From Enterobacter genomosp. O (GTDB taxonomy: Bacteria; Pseudomonadota; Gammaproteobacteria; Enterobacterales; Enterobacteriaceae), in the NCBI RefSeq assembly GCF_001022965.1, contig NZ_LECZ01000023.1, forward strand, positions 62,001 to 126,000: a stretch of DNA of 64,000 nucleotides. The letters run 5' to 3'. The position numbers and the translations under genes are program-made. Positions 9,530-19,174 of the stretch are shown here, in pieces (positions within the stretch are counted from its first letter, which is position 1; each line of letters opens with the position of its first letter). Under the pieces are notes generated by a model that was given only the letters and a program-made list of their open reading frames with translations, did no database searches and was not told where the DNA came from.

Positions 9530-10378
9530 TTACAGGATGGCTTTGACGCTCTCCGCCAGCGTTGTGGTCGGGCGGCCGATCAGCTTGCTCAGGGTGCGGC
9601 TGTCATCGAACAGGCCGCCTTTCGAGGCGCCCACGTCGGAGTCCGCCAGCATATCCGCCAGCCCGGCAGGCAGGCCAACGCCCTTCAGCGCGGCGGCAAA
9701 ATCGGCTTCGCTCAGGTTCTGATACGCCACCGGCTTACCGCTCTGCTTGCTCAGTTCAGCCGCCAGTTCGCTCAGCGTCCACGCGCTGTCGCCCGCCAGC
9801 TCATACACCTTACCTGCGTGACCTTCCTCAGATACGACTTTGGCTGCAGCCGCTGCGTAATCTGCACGGGTCGCAGAAGCAATTTTGCCTTCGCCAGCTG
9901 CACCAATAAAGACGCCATGCTCCAGCGCAGGCGGCGCGCTCGCCAGATAGTTTTCGGTGTACCAGCCGTTGCGCAGCAGGGCATATGGCACGCCTGACTC
10001 TGCCAGCGCTTTTTCGGTCTGGACGTGTTCAACGTGAAGACCGAGCGGCGATTTGTCCGCATGCAGCAGGCTGGTGTAGGCGATAAATTTCACGCCAGCG
10101 GCTTTGGCGGCGTTAATGACGTTCTGGTGCTGGATCGCGCGCTGGCCGACTTCGCTGGACGAGATCAGCAGCAGTTTATCCACGCCGTTCAGCGCGGCGG
10201 TGAAGGCGGCTTCGTCCGTATAGTCAGCCTGACGAACCACAATACCCTGCTGGCTTAAGGCTTGAGCTTTCGCCGGGTTACGTACGATGGCTACAATCTG
10301 GCTGGCCGGTACGGTTTTCAACAGCTGTTCGATAACGAGATGGCCAAGCTGGCCGGTAGCGCCGGTAATTGCGATCAT
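9530..10378 (-). CDS. qorB: NAD(P)H:quinone oxidoreductase QorB (YtfG)
   Basis: Atypical short-chain-like enzyme of the NmrA/TMR family that reduces quinones with NADPH. The 282 residues begin MIAITGATGQLG, the Rossmann dinucleotide-binding motif, and match E. coli YtfG (286) throughout, including YTSLLHAD and LLRNGWYTENYLASAP. The ATG at 10378 has AAGGAGATTCATC upstream; the frame's 16-codon extension is unconserved. It is divergent from its presumed repressor qorR over 84 bases. Confidence 0.95.
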   Translation of the reverse strand: MIAITGATGQLGHLVIEQLLKTVPASQIVAIVRNPAKAQALSQQGIVVRQADYTDEAAFTAALNGVDKLLLISSSEVGQRAIQHQNVINAAKAAGVKFIAYTSLLHADKSPLGLHVEHVQTEKALAESGVPYALLRNGWYTENYLASAPPALEHGVFIGAAGEGKIASATRADYAAAAAKVVSEEGHAGKVYELAGDSAWTLSELAAELSKQSGKPVAYQNLSEADFAAALKGVGLPAGLADMLADSDVGASKGGLFDDSRTLSKLIGRPTTTLAESVKAIL

Positions 10379-10462
10379 GATGAATCTCCTTCGTGTTTGT
10401 CTGGTGTTGTGGCACACTAGCACCATAGCTAACTTTTAGTAAGTACGTACAAAAAGGTAAGT

Positions 10463-10849
10463 ATGAAAACAACGATTCCGACGCTCAGCGAACAAATGCG
10501 CGATGGCAATCTCTTCGCGGAACAATGTCCTTCGCGGGAGGTGCTTAAACACGTGACCAGCCGCTGGGGAGTACTGATTCTGCTGGCCCTGCGCGAGGGA
10601 ACGCACCGCTTTAGCGATCTGCGCCGTAAAATGGGCGGAGTAAGCGAAAAGATGCTGTCCCAGTCACTCCAGGCGCTGGAGCTCGACGGGTTTGTCGATC
10701 GCGTGTCGTATCCAGTTGTGCCGCCGCACGTAGAGTATAGCCTGACGCCGTTGGGTATTGAGGTCAGCGAGAAAGTCGCCGCGCTGGCGGACTGGATTGA
10801 GGTAAATACGCCGAAGGTGATGGCGAATCGGGACGATCGTGCGGCGTAA
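10463..10849 (+). CDS. qorR: HxlR-family redox-sensing repressor QorR (YtfH)
   Basis: A 128-residue winged-helix regulator of the HxlR family. The single N-terminal cysteine in FAEQCPSRE is the position used for thiol sensing in QorR/YodB-type regulators. The wing and recognition helix lie in the SDLRRKMGGVSEKMLSQSLQ region. The divergent arrangement with qorB and the short intergenic region with two TAAGTA repeats (10440-10445 and 10458-10463) suggest shared autoregulation; the operator call is tentative. AAGG lies five bases before the start. Confidence 0.93.
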   Translation: MKTTIPTLSEQMRDGNLFAEQCPSREVLKHVTSRWGVLILLALREGTHRFSDLRRKMGGVSEKMLSQSLQALELDGFVDRVSYPVVPPHVEYSLTPLGIEVSEKVAALADWIEVNTPKVMANRDDRAA

Positions 10850-10869
10850 AAGCCGGGAATGTGCGGTCT

Positions 10870-10909
10870 GATGCCCTCACCCTGACCCTCTCCCACAGGG
10901 AGAGGGAAT
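10870..10909. repeat. GC-rich palindromic intergenic repeat (CCCTCTCCC family), copy 2
   Basis: CCCTCACCCTGACCCTCTCCC is followed by ACAGGGAGAGGG. Same family as the copies at 4.9, 42.35, 50.95 and 54.65 kb; it lies between the convergent qorR and cpdB. Confidence 0.7.
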
Positions 10910-10916
10910 AAACACT

Positions 10917-10947
10917 AAAAACGGCAACGTGCGTTGCCGTTTTGCTT
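10917..10947. terminator. Bidirectional terminator between qorR and cpdB
   Basis: A CGGCAAC / GTTGCCG stem (10922-10928 and 10933-10939) is flanked by an A-run on the left and a TTTTGCTTTT run on the right, so it works for both converging genes. Confidence 0.88.
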
Positions 10948-12891
10948 TTACCTGCTCAAATCCACCTGATAAATCGCGAACCCGATATCATCCGTCGCCA
11001 CCTTTTTCATCGGATACTGCGCCTTGTCCTTAATGAACGCGGCAGCTTTATCGGACGGCGAGGTTTCAAAGCGGATATCCAGTTTCGTATCGCTGTGGAT
11101 CGGTGCCAGACGCCAGTTGTTATCCACTGCCGGGTGAATTTCCCCCGCCTTTTTCGATTCGGCGCTGATCCATGCCGCCAGCACCGAGCGGTTTTCGTCC
11201 GGTGAGGCGAAGGCGATGTGGCTATCTCCCGTACCGGCAAACTTACCGCCGTAGGCGCGATAGTTATTGGTCACGACCAGGAAGGTGGCGCTCGGGTCGA
11301 TCGCCTTGCCGTTGAAGGTCAGGTTTTTGATGCGCTCCGCCTGCGGGTTAACTGCCTGACACTCGCCGTCATATTTCGCCGGCTGGGTGACGTCAATCTG
11401 GTAATTCACGCCGTCGATCACGTCGAAGTTGTAGGTACGGAAACCGTCCCAGTTAATCAGCGACTGCGGCTTACTGCTGTGCGGGTCAATCTGGTTAAAC
11501 TGCCCGGCGGAGCACTCCAGCCACTCTTTCACCTCCTGGCCGGTCGCTTTTACCACCACCAGCGTGTTCGGGTAGAGGTAGAGATCGGCGGCGTTACGGA
11601 AGGTCAGCTGGCCCTTTTCGACTTCCACATAGCTTGCCGGGTCATTCTTACGCCCGCCCACTTTGAATGGTGCAGCGGCGGAGAGCACCGGCAATTTTGC
11701 CAGATCCGGATCGCCCTGAACAAAGTGTTCGGCATAGGCTTTCTGCGCCATGTTGACCACCTGGACGGTCGGATCGTCCTGAACCAGCGCCAGGAAGCTG
11801 TACATGTTGTCGGCGGATTTGCCGATCGGTTTGCTGACGAAGTCGCGCGTGGCGTCGTGATCGTGCTTCAGCACCTCGACCAGTTTTTTATCTTCCGCCG
11901 CCAGTGATTTTTTAGCCGCAGCGTCGTAAATCGGGCGCGCTTCGGCTTTTGACTGCGTGACCTTCCAGCTGCCGCCGTCGTTATTCAGCACCAGATCCAC
12001 CACGCCAAGATGGTCGCCCCACATGCCTGGCATCACCGACGGCACGCCGTTGAGCGTCCCTTTATCGATATCCGCCCCTTTGATGCCGGCAAAATCTTTG
12101 CCCGGGAAGACCGCGTGAGCATGGCCGAAGAGGATCGCGTCAACGCCCGGAACTTCACTCAGGTAGTAAACGGAGTTTTCGGCCATGGCCTGATACGGAT
12201 CGGCAGAGAGGCCGGAATGGGCGACGACGACCACCAGATCCGCCCCTTTCTCACGCATTTCCGGCACGTATTTACGCGCCGTCTCGGTAATGTCGTTAAC
12301 GGTGACTTTGCCGCTGAGGTTCGCCTTATCCCACGTCATAATTTGCGGCGGCACAAAACCGATGTAGCCGATTTTCAGCGTCTGCTTTTTACCGTCCTGG
12401 TCGACTACCTCTGTTTCTTTAATCAGGTAAGGCGTAAACAGCGGCTTTTGGGTCTTAACGTCGATGATATTGGCGTTAACGTACGGGAATTTGGCCCCTG
12501 CCAGCGCGTCATGCAGGTATTTCAGGCCGTAGTTGAATTCGTGGTTGCCGAGGTTGCCGACGGCATAGTCCAGCGTGTTCATCGCTTTATAGACAGGATG
12601 GATCTCGCCTTTTTTCAGCCCCTTCGCCGCCATGTAATCGCCGAGCGGGCTGCCCTGAATGAGATCGCCGTTATCGACCAGCACGCTATTTTTCACCTCA
12701 CCGCGCGCGGCGTTAATCAAACTTGCCGTGCGTACCAGTCCGAATTTTTCCGTCGGGGTATCTTTGTAGTAATCGAAGTCCATCATGTTGCTGTGAAGAT
12801 CGGTCGTTTCCAGAATACGCAGATCGACCGTCGCCGCCTGTACGCTCGCTGCAATCAGCGTCGCCAGGAGCGTTGCGCTAAACTTAATCAT
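10948..12891 (-). CDS. cpdB: Periplasmic 2',3'-cyclic-nucleotide 2'-phosphodiesterase / 3'-nucleotidase CpdB
   Basis: Bifunctional periplasmic enzyme that salvages 2',3'-cyclic nucleotides and 3'-nucleotides. The 647 residues equal E. coli CpdB. A signal peptide (1-19, [19 protein letters not shown]) is followed by the metallophosphatase domain with [20 protein letters not shown] and [10 protein letters not shown] metal-binding motifs, then the 5'-nucleotidase C-terminal domain (about 370-560). The start at 12891 was chosen for the signal peptide and the upstream AGGA; the open frame extends 38 codons further without conservation. It is divergent from cysQ over 190 bases. Confidence 0.97.
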   Translation of the reverse strand: MIKFSATLLATLIAASVQAATVDLRILETTDLHSNMMDFDYYKDTPTEKFGLVRTASLINAARGEVKNSVLVDNGDLIQGSPLGDYMAAKGLKKGEIHPVYKAMNTLDYAVGNLGNHEFNYGLKYLHDALAGAKFPYVNANIIDVKTQKPLFTPYLIKETEVVDQDGKKQTLKIGYIGFVPPQIMTWDKANLSGKVTVNDITETARKYVPEMREKGADLVVVVAHSGLSADPYQAMAENSVYYLSEVPGVDAILFGHAHAVFPGKDFAGIKGADIDKGTLNGVPSVMPGMWGDHLGVVDLVLNNDGGSWKVTQSKAEARPIYDAAAKKSLAAEDKKLVEVLKHDHDATRDFVSKPIGKSADNMYSFLALVQDDPTVQVVNMAQKAYAEHFVQGDPDLAKLPVLSAAAPFKVGGRKNDPASYVEVEKGQLTFRNAADLYLYPNTLVVVKATGQEVKEWLECSAGQFNQIDPHSSKPQSLINWDGFRTYNFDVIDGVNYQIDVTQPAKYDGECQAVNPQAERIKNLTFNGKAIDPSATFLVVTNNYRAYGGKFAGTGDSHIAFASPDENRSVLAAWISAESKKAGEIHPAVDNNWRLAPIHSDTKLDIRFETSPSDKAAAFIKDKAQYPMKKVATDDIGFAIYQVDLSR

Positions 12892-13081
12892 CAGAGGAGT
12901 CCTTTTTTCGATCCATGCCACAAAAGAGTATGTATCTATAGCGTGTTGCTTACAGAAATGTGAATCCTGACAGAAAAAAGTGACCTGAAACCGGAATTGC
13001 TTCACAGATAGCGGAATTGTTCACATTACGATATAACTAAAACAAAGAGTTAACCTCACTGCGTTAACAAAGAGGTGGAAA

Positions 13082-13822
13082 ATGCTAGATAAAATTTGTC
13101 AGCTCGCACGGGATGCGGGAGATGCCATCATGCAGGTGTATGACGGTAATAAACCGATGGAGGTTGTCAGCAAAGCCGACGACTCTCCGGTCACGGCGGC
13201 AGATATCGCGGCGCATAAGGTGATCCTGCAAGGGTTACAGGCCTTAACGCCGGACATTCCCGTTTTGTCTGAAGAAGCGCCGCAAAGCTGGGACGAGCGC
13301 CAGCACTGGCAGCGCTACTGGCTGGTCGACCCGCTGGACGGGACAAAAGAGTTCATCAAGCGCAACGGTGAGTTCACCGTCAACATTGCCCTGATTGAGA
13401 AAGGCAAAGCGGTGCTGGGCGTGGTATACGCGCCGGTAATGAAGGTGATGTACAGCGCCGCAGAAGGGAAGGCCTGGAAGGAAGAGTGCGGCGTGCGCAA
13501 GCAGATCCAGGTGCGCGATGCGCGTCCACCGCTGGTGGTGATTAGCCGCTCGCACAGCGACAGCGAGCTGCAGGAGTATCTGCAACAGCTGGGTGAACAC
13601 CAGACCACCTCGATTGGCTCATCGCTGAAGTTCTGCCTGGTGGCGGAAGGACAGGCGCAGCTGTACCCCCGCTTTGGGCCAACCAACGTCTGGGATACCG
13701 CGGCAGGTCATGCGGTTGCCGCGGCCGCCGGAGCGCACGTTCATGACTGGCAGGGCAAGCCGCTGGACTATACCCCGCGCGAATCGTTCCTCAACCCCGG
13801 CTTCCGCGTCTCTATTTATTGA
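13082..13822 (+). CDS. cysQ: 3'(2'),5'-bisphosphate nucleotidase CysQ
   Basis: Hydrolyses 3'-phosphoadenosine 5'-phosphate (PAP) to AMP, clearing the by-product of sulfate assimilation. The 246 residues match E. coli. The inositol-monophosphatase fold shows its metal-binding signatures: [14 protein letters not shown] (about 84-92) and the C-terminal [17 protein letters not shown] box precedes the ATG. Its 3' end overlaps the convergent ytfJ by 7 bases. Confidence 0.97.
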   Translation: MLDKICQLARDAGDAIMQVYDGNKPMEVVSKADDSPVTAADIAAHKVILQGLQALTPDIPVLSEEAPQSWDERQHWQRYWLVDPLDGTKEFIKRNGEFTVNIALIEKGKAVLGVVYAPVMKVMYSAAEGKAWKEECGVRKQIQVRDARPPLVVISRSHSDSELQEYLQQLGEHQTTSIGSSLKFCLVAEGQAQLYPRFGPTNVWDTAAGHAVAAAAGAHVHDWQGKPLDYTPRESFLNPGFRVSIY

Positions 13823-14373
13823 GCCAACAGCTTATGCAGCAGGTCGACAACCTGCTGCACCTCTTCCTGAGTCAATGACCCGTCTTTGACCCACTGCACG
13901 CGGCCCTCTTTATCGAGCACAACAATCGCAGAACTCTCTTCCTCCAGCTGCCAGGCCTTACGGGTTACGCCGTTGCTGTCGACGATAAACTGCGACCACG
14001 GGTAGAGCTTTTTATTGCTCTCAAGGCTTGAGCGCACAAACATCCCGGAGCCTGGAATGGCATCGTCAGTGTTAACAATGGTGGTCGTCTGGTAGCGGTC
14101 ATGGGGGAATTTTGCGGACTTGATCGCTTCCACCAGGTTGGCATTTTTCTCTTTTGCGGATGTACGACCGGCAATATGTTGTACAACTCTCACTTTGCCT
14201 GCGAGCTGCGCGCTATTCCAGGGTTTGTAGCTAAACTTATCATTGTCGAGAATCAATTCTCCCCGGTCAGCAATGCCGACTGGCGGTACACGTTGTCCTT
14301 TTTCAATGTTGTGAGCGGAAGCCCACAGAGGCAGCAGCAGGCAAGCTGCTGCAAGGATATTACGTAGGGTCAT
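13816..14373 (-). CDS. ytfJ: Periplasmic thioredoxin-like-fold protein YtfJ
   Basis: A 185-residue secreted protein of the YtfJ family, predicted to have a thioredoxin-like fold; the molecular function is unknown. A signal peptide (1-20, ending LLPLWASA) precedes [12 protein letters not shown]. The protein contains no CXXC pair in the remaining sequence, so a classical thiol-disulfide role is unlikely. The upstream GGAAACGCC supports the start. Its stop codon lies inside the last codons of cysQ on the other strand. Confidence 0.93.
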   Translation of the reverse strand: MTLRNILAAACLLLPLWASAHNIEKGQRVPPVGIADRGELILDNDKFSYKPWNSAQLAGKVRVVQHIAGRTSAKEKNANLVEAIKSAKFPHDRYQTTTIVNTDDAIPGSGMFVRSSLESNKKLYPWSQFIVDSNGVTRKAWQLEEESSAIVVLDKEGRVQWVKDGSLTQEEVQQVVDLLHKLLAQ

Positions 14374-14696
14374 GGCGTTTCCTTATTGTTTGCAGGTGAT
14401 CCGACCACTTGGTCATACGCTTTAATGATAAGTGCGATCAATGTGGTTTTCCCGCAATCCGGATGCCAGTTTGCGGGCGAACGCACATATCCATGAAAAA
14501 ACGACGGCTTATACTGCCCTCAGTGACGGTTTGCAAAGATTATTCTGAATAATTGTAATCAAACGGTAAATAAACTTATGCATACTGGGTAACAACGTAG
14601 TTCTGGTCTATAGTCATTGGGCATTAAAATTTGCGCTCAGGACAGTCGGGCCGATTGTGGCACCGCAAGAGCGTATGATTCGCAGGAGATACAAGA
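14374..14696. other. ytfJ-ytfK intergenic region
   Basis: A 323-base divergent promoter region without a gene. It holds a short palindrome GACCA-CT-TGGTC (14403-14414), close to the ytfJ start, and a hairpin CCCGCAA / TTGCGGG (14451-14457 and 14471-14477). A TATAGT hexamer near 14610 is a possible ytfK -10. In E. coli ytfK belongs to the PhoB regulon, but I could not recognise a convincing Pho box. Confidence 0.4.
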
Positions 14697-14903
14697 ATGA
14701 AAATTTTCCAACGCTACAACCCGCTTCAGGTGGCGAAGTACGTGAAGATCCTGTTCCGTGGACGGTTGTATATCAAGGATGTTGGCGCTTTTGAGTTTGA
14801 TAAGGGCAAGATCCTTGTCCCAAAAGTGAAGGACAAACAGCATCTGTCTGTGATGTCCGAAGTCAACCGTCAGGTTATGCGTCTGCAAACTGAGATGGCT
14901 TAA
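14697..14903 (+). CDS. ytfK: Stringent-response modulator YtfK
   Basis: A 68-residue cytoplasmic protein near-identical to E. coli YtfK, which stimulates SpoT-dependent (p)ppGpp accumulation during phosphate or fatty-acid starvation. It starts [17 protein letters not shown] and ends MRLQTEMA. A strong AGGAGATACAAG precedes the ATG. It is a single-gene unit closed by a hairpin terminator. Confidence 0.95.
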   Translation: MKIFQRYNPLQVAKYVKILFRGRLYIKDVGAFEFDKGKILVPKVKDKQHLSVMSEVNRQVMRLQTEMA

Positions 14904-14936
14904 CCAACGTGCTATGCAGTAGAAGTAGATAAAAAG

Positions 14937-14964
14937 ACGGCTCCCAATGGGAGCCGTTGATGTT
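14937..14964 (+). terminator. Terminator of ytfK
   Basis: Stem ACGGCTCCC / GGGAGCCGT (14937-14945 and 14949-14957) followed by TGATGTTT. The A-run before it makes it usable for ytfL transcripts from the opposite side. Confidence 0.8.
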
Positions 14965-14981
14965 TGTGGGGGGCAGGAACC

Positions 14982-16319
14982 TTACGCCGACACCTTCTCT
15001 TCCGCATCCGGCAGCTTCGGCACCAGTACGGTCGGTTTGTTGTCGATTCGCGTCACCAGCAGCTGGTCGATGCGGTAGTTATCAATATCCACCACCTCAA
15101 ACTTGTAGCCGGAGAACTTCACCGAGTCGGTACGTTTCGGGATTTTACGCAGCATAAACATCATAAAGCCGCCGATGGTCTCGTAATTACCGGACTGCGG
15201 GAACTCGTCGATATCCAGCACGCGCATCACGTCTTCAATCGGTGTACCGCCGTCGATCAGCCATGAGTTTTCGTCACGCTGAACAATCTGTTCTTCCAGC
15301 CCCTGGCCAACGAGGTCGCCCATCAGCGTGGTCATTACGTCGTTGAGGGTGATAATACCCACCACCAGCGCGTATTCGTTCATGATAACCGCGAAGTCTT
15401 CCCCGGCGGTTTTGAAACTTTCCAGCGCTTCTGAGAGCGTCAGGGTGTCCGGCACGATCAGGGTGTTGCGGATCTGTACGCCGCTGTTGAGCGCCAGGCT
15501 CTGGTTCGCCAGCACGCGGTTCAGCAGGTCTTTGGAGTCGACGTAACCGATGATGTGGTCGATATCCTCATTACAGACCAGGAACTTAGAGTGCGGATGC
15601 TCCGCCACTTTAGTCTTCAGGCTCTGCTCGTCTTCGTGTAAATCGAACCAGATAATGTTTTCACGGCCCGTCATTGAAGAGGGCACGGTACGGGATTCCA
15701 GTTCGAATACGTTCTCAATCAGCTCGTGCTCCTGCTTACGCAGCACCCCGGCCAGCGCGCCGGCTTCCACGACCGCATAAATGTCGTCAGAGGTGATGTC
15801 ATCTTTACGCACCATCGGCAGCTTAAAGATGCGGAAAATGACGTTCGCCAGGCCGTTGAAGAACCACACCAGCGGACGGAACACGTACAGACAGAAGCGC
15901 ATCGGGTTGATGATACGCAAAGCCACGGCTTCTGGCGCAATCATACCGATGCGTTTCGGGGTCAGGTCAGCAAAGAGGATGAACAGCCCGGTTACCAGCG
16001 AGAAGGAGAGGATAAAGCTCAGCTGTTCGGCCAGTTCAACGGACATGTACTTTACAAAGAGGCTATAAAACGCCGGAGAAAACGCCGCATCGCCCACGAT
16101 ACCGCCGAGAATGGCGACCGCGTTGAGGCCGATCTGCACCACGGTGAAGAACATACCGGGGTTTTCCTGCATTTTCAGGATGCGGGTGGCATTGATGTTG
16201 CCTTCGTCTGCAAGCAGCTTCAGTTTGATTTTACGGGATGCGGCCAGCGAGATCTCAGATATCGAGAAAAATGCACTGACGGCAATAAGACAAAGTATTA
16301 CTAAAATACTGTTTAACAT
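14982..16319 (-). CDS. paeA: CNNM/CorC-family polyamine exporter PaeA (YtfL)
   Basis: Inner-membrane protein of the CNNM/CorC family; the E. coli and Salmonella homologue exports cadaverine and putrescine. The 445 residues start with an N-terminal CNNM transmembrane domain (about 1-190, MLNSILVILCLIAVSAFFS), followed by paired CBS domains (about 205-330, with FLVCNEDIDHIIGYVDSKD) and a C-terminal CorC_HlyC domain (about 345-430, ETIGGFMMFMLRKIPK). The sequence is highly conserved relative to E. coli YtfL. A 194-base gap with a terminator separates it from the sugar-transport cluster. Confidence 0.94.
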   Translation of the reverse strand: MLNSILVILCLIAVSAFFSISEISLAASRKIKLKLLADEGNINATRILKMQENPGMFFTVVQIGLNAVAILGGIVGDAAFSPAFYSLFVKYMSVELAEQLSFILSFSLVTGLFILFADLTPKRIGMIAPEAVALRIINPMRFCLYVFRPLVWFFNGLANVIFRIFKLPMVRKDDITSDDIYAVVEAGALAGVLRKQEHELIENVFELESRTVPSSMTGRENIIWFDLHEDEQSLKTKVAEHPHSKFLVCNEDIDHIIGYVDSKDLLNRVLANQSLALNSGVQIRNTLIVPDTLTLSEALESFKTAGEDFAVIMNEYALVVGIITLNDVMTTLMGDLVGQGLEEQIVQRDENSWLIDGGTPIEDVMRVLDIDEFPQSGNYETIGGFMMFMLRKIPKRTDSVKFSGYKFEVVDIDNYRIDQLLVTRIDNKPTVLVPKLPDAEEKVSA

Positions 16320-16480
16320 AGTTTATCCGGCTTATCGCCAGATCCTCAGAAGGGGAGTTGATACCATTTGTGTGAAGACACATTGAACGTCAGCTCGTAG
16401 CGTTGAGCCGATTATTTCAGCGGTAGTATAGCGTAAAGAGATGTAAATCTGCCAGAGGTCACATTTTTGGCATAAAACAG

Positions 16481-16505
16481 ACCGGACAGCGCGATGCTGT
16501 CCGGT
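16481..16505 (-). terminator. Terminator of the GPH symporter / Gfo-Idh operon
   Basis: Perfect 10-bp stem ACCGGACAGC / GCTGTCCGGT with a 5-base loop. Read on the minus strand it is followed by CTGTTTTATG. It closes the operon running leftward from 22.6 kb. Confidence 0.85.
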
Positions 16506-16513
16506 AAGAGGGG

Positions 16514-18061
16514 TTATTTCGCGGCGGATAAACGGGCGTTTCCTTCTGCCCGTCGGGTTGCATCGCCTCCCCATACCTGGTCGTACTCATAGCCTGTGAG
16601 CTGTTTGATCACCACGCGGGTCCTGGCGTCGCAGTCACGATAGTCTCCGCCCAGCTTGCGGCGCGCGATCTCCTTAAGGAGCAGCTTATGCGTCTCGCGG
16701 GTGAGCCTGAACTTGTAGGTCGTGAAGAAGCTTACCGCCAGCAGGGCGGCCGTCGCGAAAATCATCAGGCCTATAATCGCCCCCAGCGCGCTTTCAGGCT
16801 GCGCGCCGCTGCCCTTCACGAAGCCGGACTCCTGCAGCACCAGGCCAATAATCATGATGGCAATCGCCACGGTGCTTTTGCGGGTCAGGACCATCACGCC
16901 GGCAAAAATGCCTTCGCGGCGCTGCTGGGTCACCATCTCGTCAATATCCGGAATGAAGCTGTAGATGTTCCACGGTATGTAATAAAGGCCAGAGCGGGCG
17001 GCGCCGAGCAGGATAAAGACCGCCGAGAACAGCAGCGTCGGTACCTGCGTTTTGGTCAGGTAAACCGTAAACAGGAAGGCCAGTACCAGGAAAATACAGC
17101 CGTAGGAGAGACGCAGGGCGGCAGACGGCGTCATGTTCAGACGGTTCAACTGCAGCATAAATCCATACGTGCCGGGCACCGAGGCAAAAGCCGCAATGCT
17201 CAGCCAGCCCGACACCGCTGCCGCATCCTGGCTCAGGCAATAAACGACATAATAGGTAAAGACCGACCCGAATACGTCCATCGCCGTAAACGAAAAGATA
17301 TAAATAATAATGTGCAGGCGGAACGCGCGAATACGGAAGGAGGAGAAGAGATCCAGCACCAGATATTTCAGGTGATTGAGGATCCCGCTGCTGCGGTGAT
17401 TCTCTACTTTAAACGTGGACTCCTGCTGTACATCCTTCGCTTCCCAGGTGGTGTACCAGGTAATAAATACCGCAATGCAGAAGATGCAGGAAAAGATCAG
17501 CCCGGTGAAGGTGTAGGTAAAGGGATTATCTTTACCGGTGAACTGCATAATGACGCCGGGAACGGAAACCGCAAGAAAACCGCCCAGCTGGGAGCAGATC
17601 ATGCGCACGCCGGAGAGGCGGCTACGCTCTTCGTAGCGGTTGGTCATCTCAGCCGCCAGGGTCTCCCAGGGCACCAGCACCATCGCCGACAGCAATTCAA
17701 TGGAGAGGTAAGTGCCCAGGTAATACCAGTACCCCATATCGGTCATCCACAGCAGGGCATATAAAAACATTAACGGGGAACTGAGTAATAAAAAGAAGCG
17801 GCGACGGCCAAATTTACGCCCGAGCCAGGTATCGCCGAAATTATCGGTGATATACCCCATAATCGGGCTTAACAGCGCATCGATAACGCGGGCAATGGCA
17901 AATATAGATCCCGCTTCAATAACCGAGAGCCCGCAGTAGGTGGTATAAAAAAATAACAGCCAGGTGCCGATAATGGCGAAAGCGCCTCCGCCAAAAAGAT
18001 CGGTTATGCCGTAGCCAAGCGCCACGCCATAACCCACTCTACGTTCAGTTGGTTTGACCAT
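16514..18061 (-). CDS. GPH-family sugar:cation symporter (MFS)
   Basis: Predicted inner-membrane symporter of the glycoside-pentoside-hexuronide family (MelB/XylP/UidB-like). The 515 residues carry about 12 hydrophobic segments, with the GYGITDLFGGGAFAIIGTWLLFFYT N-terminal helix and the DALLSPIMGYITDNF loop characteristic of GPH members. It has a long hydrophilic C-terminal tail (about 455-515). It follows four oxidoreductase genes in the same direction with a 78-base gap holding a palindrome, so it could have its own promoter. The substrate is unknown; a glycoside or sugar derivative is inferred from its neighbours. Confidence 0.88.
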   Translation of the reverse strand: MVKPTERRVGYGVALGYGITDLFGGGAFAIIGTWLLFFYTTYCGLSVIEAGSIFAIARVIDALLSPIMGYITDNFGDTWLGRKFGRRRFFLLLSSPLMFLYALLWMTDMGYWYYLGTYLSIELLSAMVLVPWETLAAEMTNRYEERSRLSGVRMICSQLGGFLAVSVPGVIMQFTGKDNPFTYTFTGLIFSCIFCIAVFITWYTTWEAKDVQQESTFKVENHRSSGILNHLKYLVLDLFSSFRIRAFRLHIIIYIFSFTAMDVFGSVFTYYVVYCLSQDAAAVSGWLSIAAFASVPGTYGFMLQLNRLNMTPSAALRLSYGCIFLVLAFLFTVYLTKTQVPTLLFSAVFILLGAARSGLYYIPWNIYSFIPDIDEMVTQQRREGIFAGVMVLTRKSTVAIAIMIIGLVLQESGFVKGSGAQPESALGAIIGLMIFATAALLAVSFFTTYKFRLTRETHKLLLKEIARRKLGGDYRDCDARTRVVIKQLTGYEYDQVWGGDATRRAEGNARLSAAK

Positions 18062-18089
18062 AATAATATCCAGTGTAGGGTAGCTATAA

Positions 18090-18103
18090 ACCCATATTTG
18101 GGT
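18090..18103. promoter_or_regulatory. Palindrome upstream of the GPH symporter
   Basis: ACCCA-TATT-TGGGT lies 28 bases ahead of the symporter start. It shares ATATTTGGGT with a site at 24586-24595. It may be an operator; which protein binds it is unknown. Confidence 0.35.
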
Positions 18104-18139
18104 CGTTTTTTTATTTACTGCTGGAATACAAATTACGTT

Positions 18140-19162
18140 CTAATTATTGATATCTATCCATTGTCTTAATTGAGATGAGCGGTAAATAGCCTCCACAAGG
18201 GTGAGTGATTTTCCGGCTTCACGGATGTCGGTGTAACCCGCGTTTCCCGGGTGGGTGATAGCGTGATAAAAACGGCGGATCGCCTGCTCGTGTCCCAGGC
18301 CCCAGTAGCTTTTGACCGAGCCGTCAGGGGAGTCGTCGGTCGCTAGCCTTACGCGCTCGCCCGGCGTCACGCGCCAGAGCACGTTGTCATTCAGCAGCAG
18401 CGAGCCCCGCTCGCAGTGGATCTCTATCAGGAGCGGGGAGTCGGTGGTGTTGCAGTTGCTGGCGTAAAACAGACCGCGCGCGCCGTTGGCAAAATGCAGC
18501 GTCGCCATCGCGCTGTCTTCTCCTTCGGTCACGTCCGCCAGCTCACCGCTATCGACCACGCCTTTCACGAGCGTTGCGCCGCCGGCGAACCACTGCATCA
18601 GGTCGAGGGTATGAATGGCCTGGTTGATCAGCAGGCTGCCGCCTTCCGTTGCCAGCCGCCCGCGCCACGGGCTTTCGGTGTAGTACGCGCCCGCGCGCGA
18701 CCACGTCAGCACTGCCTTGATGCTGAGCATTTTTCCCAGTTCACCATCGTCCAGCGTCTGGCGAATGCGCAGGCTGGTGGGGTTGAGCCGGTTCTGATAG
18801 CACACGCCGAGCAGACCCGGCGCCCGTTCAGCGGCGCGGGTGATATCCACGAGTTCGCTGCTGTTCATGCCCACCGGTTTTTCGCAGAAAACATGCTTCC
18901 CGGCGGCGAGAGCCGCCAGGATCATGCTTTTATGCTCGAAATGCGGCGTGCAGATATGGACCACATCGATGGCGTCATCCAGCAGCATTTCCCGGTAATC
19001 CTGATAAAAGCGGCACTGGTAGCCCATTGCCAGCTTCAGCCCTTTGACGCTGTCGATATCTACCAGCGCGCGCAGGGCAACGTTGGGGAGCTGGCGCAGC
19101 GCGTTCACATGACAACCGTGAATCGCCCCTGCGCCAATTAACGCCGTGTTCAGGATCGTCAT
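18140..19162 (-). CDS. Gfo/Idh/MocA-family oxidoreductase (A)
   Basis: NAD(P)-dependent sugar dehydrogenase family member, 340 residues. The N-terminal Rossmann domain carries GAGAIHGCH (about 10-18) and the CEKP motif whose lysine is the usual catalytic residue. The C-terminal Gfo/Idh/MocA domain contains the NQAIHTLDLMQWF segment with the usual H and D. It starts 12 bases after gene B with GGGAGG ahead of the ATG. The substrate cannot be read from sequence; a glycoside, inositol-like or keto-sugar intermediate is plausible. Confidence 0.9.
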   Translation of the reverse strand: MTILNTALIGAGAIHGCHVNALRQLPNVALRALVDIDSVKGLKLAMGYQCRFYQDYREMLLDDAIDVVHICTPHFEHKSMILAALAAGKHVFCEKPVGMNSSELVDITRAAERAPGLLGVCYQNRLNPTSLRIRQTLDDGELGKMLSIKAVLTWSRAGAYYTESPWRGRLATEGGSLLINQAIHTLDLMQWFAGGATLVKGVVDSGELADVTEGEDSAMATLHFANGARGLFYASNCNTTDSPLLIEIHCERGSLLLNDNVLWRVTPGERVRLATDDSPDGSVKSYWGLGHEQAIRRFYHAITHPGNAGYTDIREAGKSLTLVEAIYRSSQLRQWIDINN

Positions 19163-19174
19163 CGTCGCCTCCCG

